Assembly: GCA_002189035.1 (NCBI GenBank)
Contig: NEEC01000007.1
Span: 186,001 to 250,000 of the forward strand
DNA: 64,000 bases
From: Utricularia gibba
Lineage: Eukaryota > Streptophyta > Magnoliopsida > Lamiales > Lentibulariaceae
Reading direction: 5' to 3'
The notes beneath the pieces were generated by a model. It saw only the letters and a list, made by a program, of their open reading frames with translations. It ran no database searches and was not told the DNA's origin. The position numbers were made by a program, and so were the translations under genes. This document shows positions 36,180 to 47,618 of this stretch, one piece after another (position 1 is the first letter of the stretch; each line of letters begins with the position of its first letter).

Positions 36180-39100
36180 ATGCTGTCGTTGCAGAAGGAT
36201 GCTCGGCAGTACAATCTGAGCCTGCAGCAGCAGCACCCCTCGCTGCAGCAAGTTGGGAGGATCCCCTACAATGTTACTGGCGATCACCACCGTGAGGAGT
36301 CGTCCTTGATTTTATCTTCTGGGAGTGTTATCAAGCATGATATTCCACGGGAAGGTCAGGAATTTGTTTGATAGACGGGAAGAAAGGGTTTTGGATTTCT
36401 TTCTGTCATACGCTTTCGGAAAGTTTTCTCTATTCTTTTTCTCGTCTTAAAATTGCGGTGGGATTCATTAGGTATTAGTGTTGACGGGTTCTTGATATCC
36501 TTGATTTTGTATTGTTTGTTATATTTGTGTTTAGTTTGCTGACTGGGTACAGTTTTGGAGTTTTAGCTTCTACACGGATTTTGTAAAAACCATTTCTCGT
36601 TGCTTCCGTGGTTGAAATTGATTCTTGGAAAACTGGGTTATTGGAATACCCTTCTGAGTGAATCTGGTTAATTCCTGGGGATAAACTCTTTTTGTGCCTC
36701 TGTTTTTTTCCTTATGTGGTTGCTTGTTGTGAAATGCAGTTGATGAAAACATGCTCATGACCCTTGCTCATCAGAAATACAGAGCTGGTAACTATAAGCA
36801 GGCCCTAGAACACAGCAAGACAGTGTATGATAGAAATCCAACCCGTACTGATAACCTTCTTTTGTTGGGTGCAATTTATTATCAGGTATCTCTTTCTTGC
36901 TTTGTCCTTGTGAATTTTGATTTTTTTAGTATTTCCTAATACACAGCTGAAAGTGAATTATTCCTGTGTGGTTTGTTAGTTGCATGACTTCGACTTGTGC
37001 ATAGCCAAGAATGAAGAAGCTCTTAGAATTGATCCACAGTTTGCTGAATGCTATGGAAATATGGCGAATGCATTGAAGGTATTCAATGATTTGCTGTTGT
37101 TTAGTTTACTGCTCTTGCAGCAATAATGGAGCTCTCTTGTGATGCATTCTTCACTTGTTTTTTGCAGGAAAAAGGGAACATTGATTTTGCCATTCGTTAC
37201 TACTTGATTGCAATTGAGGTTTTGAAAACTATAAACTTCCTTCCCTCTGTAGTCCTTAGGCAACTCTTTGTTTCTGAAGGATTGTGATATGTGCGGCAGC
37301 TACCAAATAGGATACTTCACCATTCCTCTAATTCTGTAACTAAGTGATTATATATGCACACGATGAAACTACTCTACCTAGAGATATGACTAGCTGTACT
37401 TATGCATACGATACCCTCTCATTCTGGCCCTATTATTCATGCAGCTCCGACCTAATTTTGCTGATGCATGGTCTAACTTAGCTAGTGCTTACATGCGTAA
37501 AGGAAGGTTAAGTGAAGCAGTCCAGTGCTGCCGTCAAGCTCTTGCTATAAATCCTCGTTTGGTACTTTTCTTATGTCCTTAGTGGATACTATAGTACTAT
37601 TTCCCCTATTTAATAAGTCTCATACTTTCCTCAATTTTTTCCATATAGGTTGATGCTCATAGTAATCTTGGAAATCTAATGAAAGCTCAAGGATTGGTAC
37701 AAGAGGTAAAATGTGTGAATGCTAATTTCCTCAACTTGATTTGTATCATGATTATACTATTCAGCTATTTAGATCCCAGGTATTCTCTTTGTTACTTTCT
37801 GTTCGTTTATGCTGTTTACCTCCCACCTAGTAGTTTGTTCTTGTTCATGTTTAAAGTATTTTTTGCCTTTTTGTATTCAGGCGTATAATTGCTATGCTGA
37901 AGCTCTTCGAATACAACCCACATTTGCTGTTGCATGGTCCAATCTTGCTGGTCTTTTCATGGAGTCTGGTGATCTGAACAGAGCCTTGCAGTATTACAAG
38001 GTCAGACCTATTACCTTTTTCTTGCATGGTTATCAATTATCTACAATGAAAAAGCATTTTGTTTTTAGATTACCGTATGGTATTCCACTGTGTTTTCAGG
38101 AAGCGGTTAAGATGAAGCCCAACTTCTCAGATGCCTATTTGAATTTGGGAAATGTATACAAGGTGAACTGTGTGAGGTTTGCATGTAGGGTTGGGGATCA
38201 CCAACGCAATCACCAGAATTGAATGGATATTCGGGTTTTCTTTTCATTTTATAGGCCTTAGGCATGTTGCAAGAGGCTATTCTATGTTATCAGCAAGTGT
38301 TGCAATTGCGGCCAGACAGTGCAATGGTTTTTGGTGGGTGATCGTTTTGAAGGCTTTTCCATATATTGTGGTTGTTTTCTAATGTGCAGGACACGTAGCA
38401 TAATTTTTTATGAGAATGATACACTGCTGCATAGTTAGCAATATTATCAAGTCACTCAGTTATGATATTAGACTTTTCTGATCACTTGAGGACGAAAATC
38501 ATAGCATTCAAGATCTTCTAGTCTATTGTGCTTGAAATCCGTGCAAGAATGAAAACTGATTCATTTAGGAGAAAAGATTAACGTAAAAGTAAAATTCGTG
38601 CCGGCTTTGATTTTTTTTTTTTTTTTTTAAATCAGCTGAAGTTCTTGATCCTCTTAGACAACCCACTGCTGTTTTTGCTTCTGATTCTGTGTCTATTTCA
38701 GGTAATTTGGCAAGCATAAATTATGAGCAGGGAAACCTTGAAATGGCGATAATAAATTATAAGCGGGCTATTGCTTGTGATGCTGGATTTTTGGAGGCGT
38801 ACACTAACTTGGTTAGAGCTATCTCCATCACTTTTATCTTCACACTCCCGGAGCTGCATTTCCAACATACATACACACACCCGTAGTCTATTTCCTATAA
38901 ATATAGATCTATAGCCTTTTATCCATTGCATATTTCTCCACCCTCAGGGTAATGCATTGAAAGATGCTGGAAGACTTGAAGAAGCAACTCAATGCTATCG
39001 TGTTAGTTCTTGCAGCATACTATGGAAGTGCATGCTGTGTAAATATATTTTGCATCTAAATGGTTTTTTCCTCGTATGTTTAATTTTCCGTGCAGCACTG

Positions 39101-42100
39101 TTTGTCTCTTCAACCTAGTCACCCTCAAGCTCTCACTAATCTTGGAAATATTTATATGGAGTGGTAAATTTTATTTCCACTCGTGGCAGTATGCTAGCTT
39201 GTCATTTTGTGTATTAGTCTACTCCTTTATTTTCTTTTAAGATTTCTCCTCTTTTGATTCTTCTGTGAATTTTTAAGGAACATGATGAGTGCTGCGGCTC
39301 AGTGTTATAAGGCAACGCTCGCTGTTACAACAGGGCTTTCGGCCCCCTTCAATAATTTAGCTATAATATACAAACAGCAGGTAACTTCCTGAATCCAATA
39401 CCCAAACTTTCATCAATGACAGGGTAATTATGAAATCTCGTGTGGGTGGTGTTGGTGAACAAAACGACAGGGTAATTATGTAGATGCTATATCTTGCTAC
39501 AATGAAGTCCTCAGAATTGATCCCTTGGCGTCTGATGGCCTTGTGAATCGAGGAAACACTTACAAAGAGATTGGAAGGGTGAATGAGGCTGTCCAGGATT
39601 ACCTGCATGCTATTGCAATCCGGCCAACTATGGCTGAAGCTCATGCTAATTTGGCTTCAGCCTACAAGGATAGGTATTTTATTTACTTGTGATGCTTCTA
39701 AGTAATTTGTGTATTGGAAATTTCGCAAGCCATTATTCTGACATGCGGAATTGCGTGGGTGGAAGTTGCATGCAAATGTCTATCATTATTCTGGTTCTCT
39801 ACATTGTTGGGCCCATTTGGTGCACAATTGATTGGTAAATCATGCATACTTTGTGCTTTTCGTGACCTGTAGCGGCCATGTGGAAGCTGCTATAAAAAGC
39901 TACAGACAAGCCCTAATTTTGCGCCCCGATTTCCCAGAGGCAACATGTAATCTACTCCACACTTTGCAGGTATGCTTACATCCGTAATTTGAGTTCCTAA
40001 ATAAAGGCATTGAAATTAGAAATTAACACATGAAACAATTTAGGCAGGTCATGGTTTTTAAGAATGTGAGACTGAACATACGAGAAGTAGTAGCTGATTG
40101 GCAGTTTAGTTAAACCCCTGTAAAATTTTAAGAACACATGTCACATTTGATTCTTTTTACTGATCAAGAAGTCAAACTTGAAACAATGGTGCAGGAAATT
40201 ACTACATTTTGCTTCATGTTGTGTCTTTTTTTTACTTTTACGGACTCTCATGAGTATGCATTTTGATTCAGAGTGTTTGTGACTGGGATGATCGAGAAAA
40301 GATGTTTGTTGAAGTTGAAGGGATACTCAGGAGACAAATCAAGGTTTAGCTAGATGTTCTTCTGCATAGCTTAGTTCATAAATTCATCCATGATGCCATA
40401 TTATTCTTTTATTCATCGCAGATGTCCATGATTCCTAGCGTGCAGCCTTTCCATGCAATAGCTTATCCTCTTGATCCCATGCTTGCACTGGAAATTAGGC
40501 AAGAAATCTTACTTTTCCTTTTCAATAGAAAAATTTAATATTATTGCAAATTTGTATCCAAATATTTATTGGTCCCCAGTCGGAAATATGCTGCATACTG
40601 TTCGGTTGTCGCATCTCGTTACTCAGTTTCACCTTTCAAGTATCCACCGCTGCTGTCTGTTGGGGGCCAGAATAATAATGGTCGCCTGAGGATTGGGTAA
40701 TATCAATGATCTCACAAATATCTATGCACCAGAGACAGGGTACTGATTGTTTTCTCATATTTTTTCCAGCTATGTTAGCAGTGATTTTGGTAACCACCCT
40801 CTGTCTCACCTCATGGGTTCAGTCTTTGGCATGCACTGCAGATCAAATGTTGAGGTTTGTGCACACAAAGTATTTCTAGCTTTTATGTTCTAAAGATGAC
40901 CCTTATTGTCTTCACTTTCTTGTGTGCACATGTAGGTCTTCTGTTATGCTCTGAGCCCAAATGATGGTACTGAATGGAGGCTCCGAATCCAATCTGAGGC
41001 AGAGCATTTCACTGATGTGTCATCTATGTCATCTGATATGATTGCCAGGATGATCAATGATGACCAGATCCATATTCTGGTCAATCTGAATGGGTATACT
41101 AAGGTATTGCAGTTAAAATATATGTGCTTTGTGATGCATTTTTGTCGCTGAATCATAATCTTTCACCTGAAGTGATCAATGAGTGCGATTTTACTACTTT
41201 CAGGGGGCAAGAAATGAGATATTTGCCATGCAACCTGCACCAATTCAAGTTTCCTACATGGGATTTCCAGGGACTACTGGGGCAGCATACATTCATTATC
41301 TGGTCTCAGATGAGGTATCTTTTATTCTAATCGTTTTTTGTAGTGTATGTTTTTATTTTCCAGCAATTCTTTCTTTGTAACTGTCTTGGAGAAACTGTTT
41401 TGCCCATGATTATGCTGATCCTAGTGTTTACTGCTATTCGCAGTTTGTGTCACCTTTGTGCTACTCAAATATCTATTCGGAGAAGATTGTCCATCTTCCT
41501 CATTGCTACTTCGTAAATGACTACAAGCAGGTGAGATTAAAACTAAGATCGGCGTAGAATTTCAATTTCGTTTTAAATATACTCGAACTGCTGACACCTA
41601 CGTTGTCGTCCCTAAGAAAAACCTTGATGTACTGGACCCGAGCTGCCAACTGAAGCGGTCTGACTATGGGTTGCCAGAGGACAAATTTATATTTGCTTGT
41701 TTCAATCAACTCTACAAGATGGACCCTGAAATATTTGCAACATGGTAGATGTTACCTCAAGTCATGATTTCATGGAACTAGGGAATTGAACTTTGATATT
41801 TCTCTTGAATAAATGCAGGTGCAAGATTCTTAAGCGTGTCCCAAATAGTGTGCTTTGGCTCCTAAGGTTTCCAGCAGCAGGCGAGATGAGGCTCCGTGCA
41901 CGTAAGCTTTCTATTTCTGGAAGGCCGTTGTGTTTGAGATATGCATATTTTATATGCTTTTTATTGCCACTGTATATTGTTCAATAGATGCTGCTGCACA
42001 AGGCCTGCAACCAGATCGAATAATTTTTACTGATGTCGCAATGAAGCAAGAGCATATAAGACGCAGTGCACTGGCAGACTTATTCCTTGACACGTATGTT

Positions 42101-42975
42101 ACCTCTGCACCTTTGCTCAAGGCGTCCTCTTCTTACTCTGTTGGAGTCACGTATTTTACATGCTTCCGATGTATAGGCCACTTTGCAATGCACATACCAC
42201 TGGGACGGACGTTCTTTGGGCAGGCCTTCCAGTGATCACTCTTCCACTTGAGAAGATGGCTACCAGAGTTGCCGGTTCACTATGTCTGGCCACAGGAATT
42301 GGGGAGGAGATGATAGTTAAAAGGTACTCTGTTGCCTGCCACTCTAGTGAAAAGGGAATTCTCCCTGCCTTCTTTGGATAACTTTTTGCTTTCCTTGCTC
42401 GCCATTTAGATACACTGGTTCTTTTCTTCAAAGTTATCCTTATTCTGCTCAGTCGATGATTCTTGTTTTAGTTGATTGGCTCGCTCGATTTCATTTTTTT
42501 TTTTTTTTTTTGGGAGCTGTTTTCCGCTGCATCAACTTGTCAAATGATTTGGCTATTCCTGATTTGGTGAATTGCCTTCCATTAGCTTCCAACTTTGAGC
42601 ATGGGTTTGTCGATTTACAGTATGAAGGAGTATGAAGAGAGGGCCGTAGCTTTGGCCTTGAACCCTTCTAAGCTCCAAGACCTGACCAACAGACTCAAAG
42701 CTGCACGCCTTACTTGCCCCCTCTTCGACACAAAGCGCTGGGTAAGCCTGCATCATATGGTCCCCAAGCGGCCATGATCCCGATTCTGGTAGCATGGTGC
42801 TGACAACAGTTAACTGATGCTACAGGTGAAGAATCTGGAGCGCGCCTACTTCAAGATGTGGAATTTGCACCGCAGTGGGCAGCCACCCCAGCACTTCAAA
42901 GTTGCAGAAAACGACCGGGAGTTCCCCCGGACGGATAGAGAGAGCAAGAGAATGCTTCTACTGTACTGTACATAG
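36180..42975 (+). CDS. SEC: O-GlcNAc transferase SECRET AGENT (GT41)
   Basis: This nucleocytoplasmic enzyme transfers GlcNAc from UDP-GlcNAc to Ser/Thr of targets such as DELLA proteins. I could place 28 exons, all in phase, from 36180-36354 to 42826-42975; the product is 997 residues (Arabidopsis SEC about 977). About twelve TPR units fill residues 60-480, for example [37 protein letters not shown] and [20 protein letters not shown]. The catalytic part (about 500-980) has the active-site region [20 protein letters not shown], then [51 protein letters not shown], and the nucleotide-sugar pocket [20 protein letters not shown]. The plant paralogue SPINDLY (O-fucosyltransferase) lacks this length and pattern, so SEC is preferred. 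The intron after exon 17 has a GC donor (40499), and the acceptor before exon 14 is duplicated. Confidence 0.97.
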
Positions 42976-43374
42976 AGTTGAGATGTAGTAGCAGCAGCAG
43001 CAGCGGCTGATTTGTAGCGAGTAGCAGTTTACATTTCGAAACGGGGAGAGCGTCCATCTGTGCTTGTAATAGTGAGTGGCAGCTGACACTTCCAAGGGAA
43101 GCGCCGTCGCTTGCATTGCTCCTAGGAAACGACTGTTAGTTCTAAGAATGGTTTAATGCTGCTACATGTTTTTGTTTGGTTTCTGGGGTAGAGATAACCA
43201 ACCCACAATGCTGTCTCTGTGAGGCCTTTGAAACGAGTGCGAAATTTTGCATATTGTAACAGGCCTAAAACAGAATCTCAAAGGGGAGACTCTAAAATTC
43301 AAGCAGCATAAGATGGGGAAAATGCAGGGGATAGAGATGAGCAACAGTAGCAAGTTGGAGGCTGCATTGTTCAT
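42976..43374. other. Convergent 3' flanks of SEC and RPS15
   Basis: It holds both 3' UTRs, including a short agcagc repeat near 42990-43007. No gene is seen. Confidence 0.6.
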
Positions 43375-44165
43375 TCACTTGAGAGGGATAAACCGGGAGG
43401 AGTGGGTGGCACCAATACCAGGCCTTCCATGCTTAACGGGCTTGTAGCTGATGGAGAACTCAGCGAGGTAGTGCCCGATCATCTCCGGCTTTATCTCGAT
43501 CGGGTTGAACGTCTTCCCATTGTAAACACCAAGCACACTGCCGATCATCTCTGGCACGATAATCATATTTCGCAGGTGGGTTCTCACCATTGCAGGTTTC
43601 TCCCCAGAAGGCGCATCACGTTTCTGGAAAACAACAGGGCAATCCAGAGGTTTGTCAATGAGGTAGCAATGTATCAAACAATCCAACGAACACAAAGACA
43701 AAGCTGTAAGGGATAGAACCCTTGGCCTAACTTAAGACAGCACCATAAAGAAAGATTGTCATTCGACTGGAAATGAGAAATTCAAATTCTAGATCACTCA
43801 CAGCCTTGCGAAGTTTCTTGATCAACGCCATTGGCTTCCTTGTTAGGCCCCTTTGAAACCTGCGCATCTTCAATTAGAAGATACGAGACACAATGCCCGA
43901 GCAAACAACCAATGGGCAGTGTTCTTACCTCCTTCTAGCTCGCGCATTGAAGAGGTTGACCAGCTCATCGGTGGACATATCAAGCAGCGCATCGAGATCC
44001 ACGCCTCTGAACGAGAACTTCTTGAATGTTCTCTTCTTTGGTTGCCCAGCCCCCAAATCACTCTCAACATCCGCCTGTCAACGCCCCGAAGGAGAATCAA
44101 TCACACAGAACAAAAAGAAGCACACTTACACGAGGATACCTCAATGAACATCGGAGACATACCAT
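43375..44165 (-). CDS. RPS15: 40S ribosomal protein S15 (uS19)
   Basis: This is a small-subunit head protein near the decoding site. Four coding pieces join in phase to 151 residues: 44165-44163 (the ATG only), 44074-43929, 43859-43802 and 43623-43375. The sequence is typical of the family: [70 protein letters not shown] and the invariant C-terminal [14 protein letters not shown]. The first intron lies directly after the start codon (ATG|GTATGT), an arrangement common among ribosomal protein genes. The upstream region has a telo-box and TGGGCC/T elements. Confidence 0.97.
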
Positions 44166-44882
44166 AGTCACAGTGGAATCGATGTGGAGGCGACTCCGGC
44201 GCAGTGTCTTGGATCGAAATCGATTGAGGAACTGGCGACAGGATTTGGTTTTAGGGTTCTACGACCGAAGCCCATACGCATATCGCCACAACATGGGCCG
44301 GAGAAGGCAGATCATGGGCTTTCAATTCTTCAGTTATAATCTATTTGATTGAAGATTATAAATCAATTATTAAATTTATAAATAATTTAACCATATAATA
44401 ATTATTTCCAATTAATAATAAAAATTATACAATGTTCTAAATTTATGTGCATAAGAAAAGGCTCGAATAATGTTTAAAATCAAATCCAATCTATTTTTTG
44501 ATTTATTCATAATTTTATTTATAATCAATTAAACATTTTTTATGAGTAATCAAATAATTCAAAAATGTTCTATGAATTTTAATATTTTTAAATTTTAAAG
44601 TATACTATTTTTTTTTCAAAATATTATAAATTCGAATAAAACTGCAAGGCATTGTGTTCCATACAATTGATCCCAATGAAGGAAATCAGCTCCGGAAGAG
44701 AAACCGAAGAAGAATCACAAGGAGATACAAAGGGTACAACATTCACAACAGGAAGGTGTTAACAAGTGACATGGAAGGGGGTACCAGCAGTCGTTTACTT
44801 ATGCACAGAAGCTGTAGCGTGTACCTTGTTTGGTTGTGAGCAGAAGTAGATGGACTCAGAGACGGGGTTTGTGTCTGTCTAT
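44166..44882. other. RPS15 promoter and 3' flank of the S1-domain gene
   Basis: Beyond the RPS15 promoter elements (44251-44320), most of it (44340-44640) is very AT-rich without gene content. The 3' UTR of the S1-domain gene occupies roughly the last 200 bases. Confidence 0.5.
44251..44320 (-). promoter_or_regulatory. RPS15: Telo-box and site II elements of the RPS15 promoter
   Basis: TTAGGGTT at 44251-44258 (AACCCTAA on the gene strand) is a telo-box. AGCCCA lies at 44269-44274, TGGGCC at 44294-44299 and TGGGCT at 44315-44320. This pairing is characteristic of plant ribosomal-protein promoters. Confidence 0.75.
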
Positions 44883-47047
44883 TCAGGGAACACGTTCCAA
44901 AACATGCTGCAGTGCCTTTTTGATTCCTTCTTGATCAAGAGATGTGACTAGTTGAATCTCCTGCACCTGAACAAACACGAGGTTGGGTTTGAAACTGAAG
45001 TTCAGGGGATGCGAGTGACAGAGGTGTGGTAGACATGCCTGGCGCCCTGCTCGGGCAAGAAGTATGTACCGATCGCCAACCGGCGGTGCCTGTGAGAGAT
45101 GTATATACCAAGAGATATGAGTGGGTGGATGATAAGAACAACATGAAATTTGGGTGGGGGAGCAGGTGCTACATTTGAGAGCCAGAGCTGCAGATCTTGG
45201 GAAACCACTCTTTTCTCAAATCCTTGTCTGCTTATTCTCACGTCATGGATCCTGAGATAAATAATAAAATAAAAGATTACATGTGCTAACTACTACGATG
45301 CATGTACGTGGGCTGCTACACTGCTGCAGCGTAACAGGAGGGAGTGAAGTAACTAGCAAATAAAGCCGTACCCTTCTTCCTTCAGCAGCTCTTCGATAAT
45401 AGTATCAAGTCCGGGAAGAGGTTCAATTGCAACAAGGTGTCCAGCTTCGGATGCATTAGGATCAAGTGAGTAATCCTGTGTGGGTAAAAAGATGATCACG
45501 TTCTCGGGACTCGGATAAAATGGAAAAGGAAGCCTTGCAGAACCTGAGGAATGACTCTGTCCAAAGTTTCAAGAAGGGGGTCTTCCAACAACTGCTTCAT
45601 TGACAGTGTGACCCTTGCCTTTTCTCTGCAATACCATTTTCAAGGTTCATTTGCTCATTCCAACCACTTGAAGCTGCAAGCAAAACAGCATTACCTGTCT
45701 ATGTTAATAACCTTAACCCGGACATTGTCGCCAACAGCAAGAACGTCTCTCAGGTCTTGGACTAAGTCCCATGACACTTCTGAAACGTGTACAAATCCTG
45801 TGATATGATATAAACCTGCAGCAACACACCTGTCAAGAGGCAATTATTGTGCCTGTGCACCACAGACGGCATAAAGAAACATCTAAACCGTTGGCTCTCG
45901 AGTGCAATACCATCGGGGAACCGTAGATGAACAAAAGCGCCATAATCCTCAAGTGATCCTACACGACCTACAAAAACGTCCCCATATTTTAGTTGAGGAG
46001 AGAACTTCAACCAGCTGGATTCCTTTTCAGAGAATATCAACTTCTTATTCTCCTCATCAGCTTGTATAACCTTTCATATAAGGCGAACAACATTTGAATC
46101 AGCTGAGAATTGCATTTTATCCAATAAACACACGTGTCAAACAAGAAACTGCGCCACTGTGTAAACCACTCCTCATTCGAAATACTTTCCCTCAAGATTC
46201 ATCACACAATACACTACTTCATCGCTGAGAAATTCAGCGGAGAAAAAAAAAAGAATCACACCTTCAAAGATAGAGTGATGTCTACCAAGGACTGAGCAAC
46301 GTCTTGTATTTTCTTGTCAGGATCTGCATTCGTGATCATTCATCAGATGAACGGTGCTTCAGTCAAAGCTATAAACGATCTATAGAATCAATAAAAGATT
46401 CTGAGGTTAAAACGAGACCACAGCTCTTTGTTACCTTTGCAAGAGTGAGAAGGGCTCAACTGTGGAAAGGGGAGAAAACCAACTAGAGAATAGAATCTGA
46501 TGAGCAATCCACCGTTATTAAATCCTTCCACTTTCCCTTCAAACAATACCCCCTCTCTTTGTATTCCTTAGCTGCCTTCCAATCCGCAGACCTCTACTTC
46601 TTTGTTGAACAGACAGATCAGAAGCTCCCTCATAACAAAAATCGAAAAACCAAAATCTACCTATTCACGAGGTTATAAACTCACTCGAGATACAAACAAT
46701 TCATAGAGCAATGCGCCAAATTCAGCCACTCGTGTTTAGTGAAAATTAGAAAACGGAAAATATAATAGAGTTGGAGAACACACCCGGAGTTGGCGCTCAG
46801 CATCGGCGAACGAAGAGGGGCGATCGAATCCGTTGACGGTTCCGGAGCTGCTCCCATCGGAAAAGGACACCTTAGAGGCGGTTGACAAAGAAGGTGGACG
46901 CCTGGCCGGAGAATTATGAGAAGGGCAATTAGTAGCAGTGCAAGGGAAGTTTAACGTCGTGCTTTGAGAAGCAGCGGAATCTGCAGGCAGGGAACGTGAG
47001 ACAAAGGCAACGCCGCCAGAGACTGACGATGCCGGGAAAACAGTCAT
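44883..47047 (-). CDS. Chloroplast S1-domain RNA-binding protein (SRRP1-like), with an apparent 1-base frameshift
   Basis: This plastid protein has S1 (OB-fold) RNA-binding repeats and resembles Arabidopsis At3g23700. Ten exons: 47047-46782, 46591-46435, 46323-46262, 46070-45911, 45815-45695, 45625-45544, 45475-45372, 45251-45173, 45089-45039 and 44966-44883. The N terminus is Ser/Thr/Ala-rich and looks like a transit peptide. S1-type segments include KYGDVFVGRVGSLEDYGAFV and GFVHVSEVSWDLVQDLRDVL followed by KARVTLSMKQLLEDPL. Exon 2 starts in the frame ADWKAAKEYKERG and continues one frame away as EGKVEGFNNGGLLIRFYSL. The shift lies at the five-base run 46549-46553, and flanking intron phases require one more base. 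The intron after exon 9 appears to use a GC donor. Restored length would be about 388 residues. Confidence 0.85.
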
Positions 47048-47618
47048 CTCGCCGGCGCTGCGCAGGCTTGAAACGAACGACGGCGAATGGATTATCTGTG
47101 CGTGGCGCTGGTCTGTTATGATTGGTGGGTGGATATTCGGCTGCCACGTTGGGCTTCAATATCAACTCACAACAGTGAGATGAGCAGGGGCCGGCCTAGG
47201 CCGTTGGCTGGGGGACAGGCACGTGATACCTGCATGGGCCTGGATCGTTCCGGCCGACGCCCAACATGGGGTTCGTCAGGGAGGTTGTGTCCTGGCTTGC
47301 ATTTGATGACCATCGTCGGAAATCCCATCACCATCGATCAACACCGCCGCCCCTACGGAATAAACCGTCCCACAGAGGTAAAAGATCTTGCCGTTACTTC
47401 TCCTTAACCGGAGCTTTTAACTACTCGGAAAGTGTTGATCGGATCAGTGATGTGTTGACGTATGAAGATATTCATGGGACGTCTGCAACAGACGTTTGAC
47501 TGCAGCAAAACTAGTCCCTAATCAACTCAAAAGATTTACCTTTAATCGATTCACGGTAATTGCTGGAATATCTAAATCCAACCAGTTTTTGTGTGGCAAG
47601 GTCTGTGGAGATAAAGAA
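47048..47618. other. Promoter of the S1-domain gene and 3' flank of OEP37
   Basis: TGGGCTT (about 47149) and GGGCC-type motifs (47188-47240) lie upstream of the S1-domain gene. No gene is seen. Confidence 0.45.
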
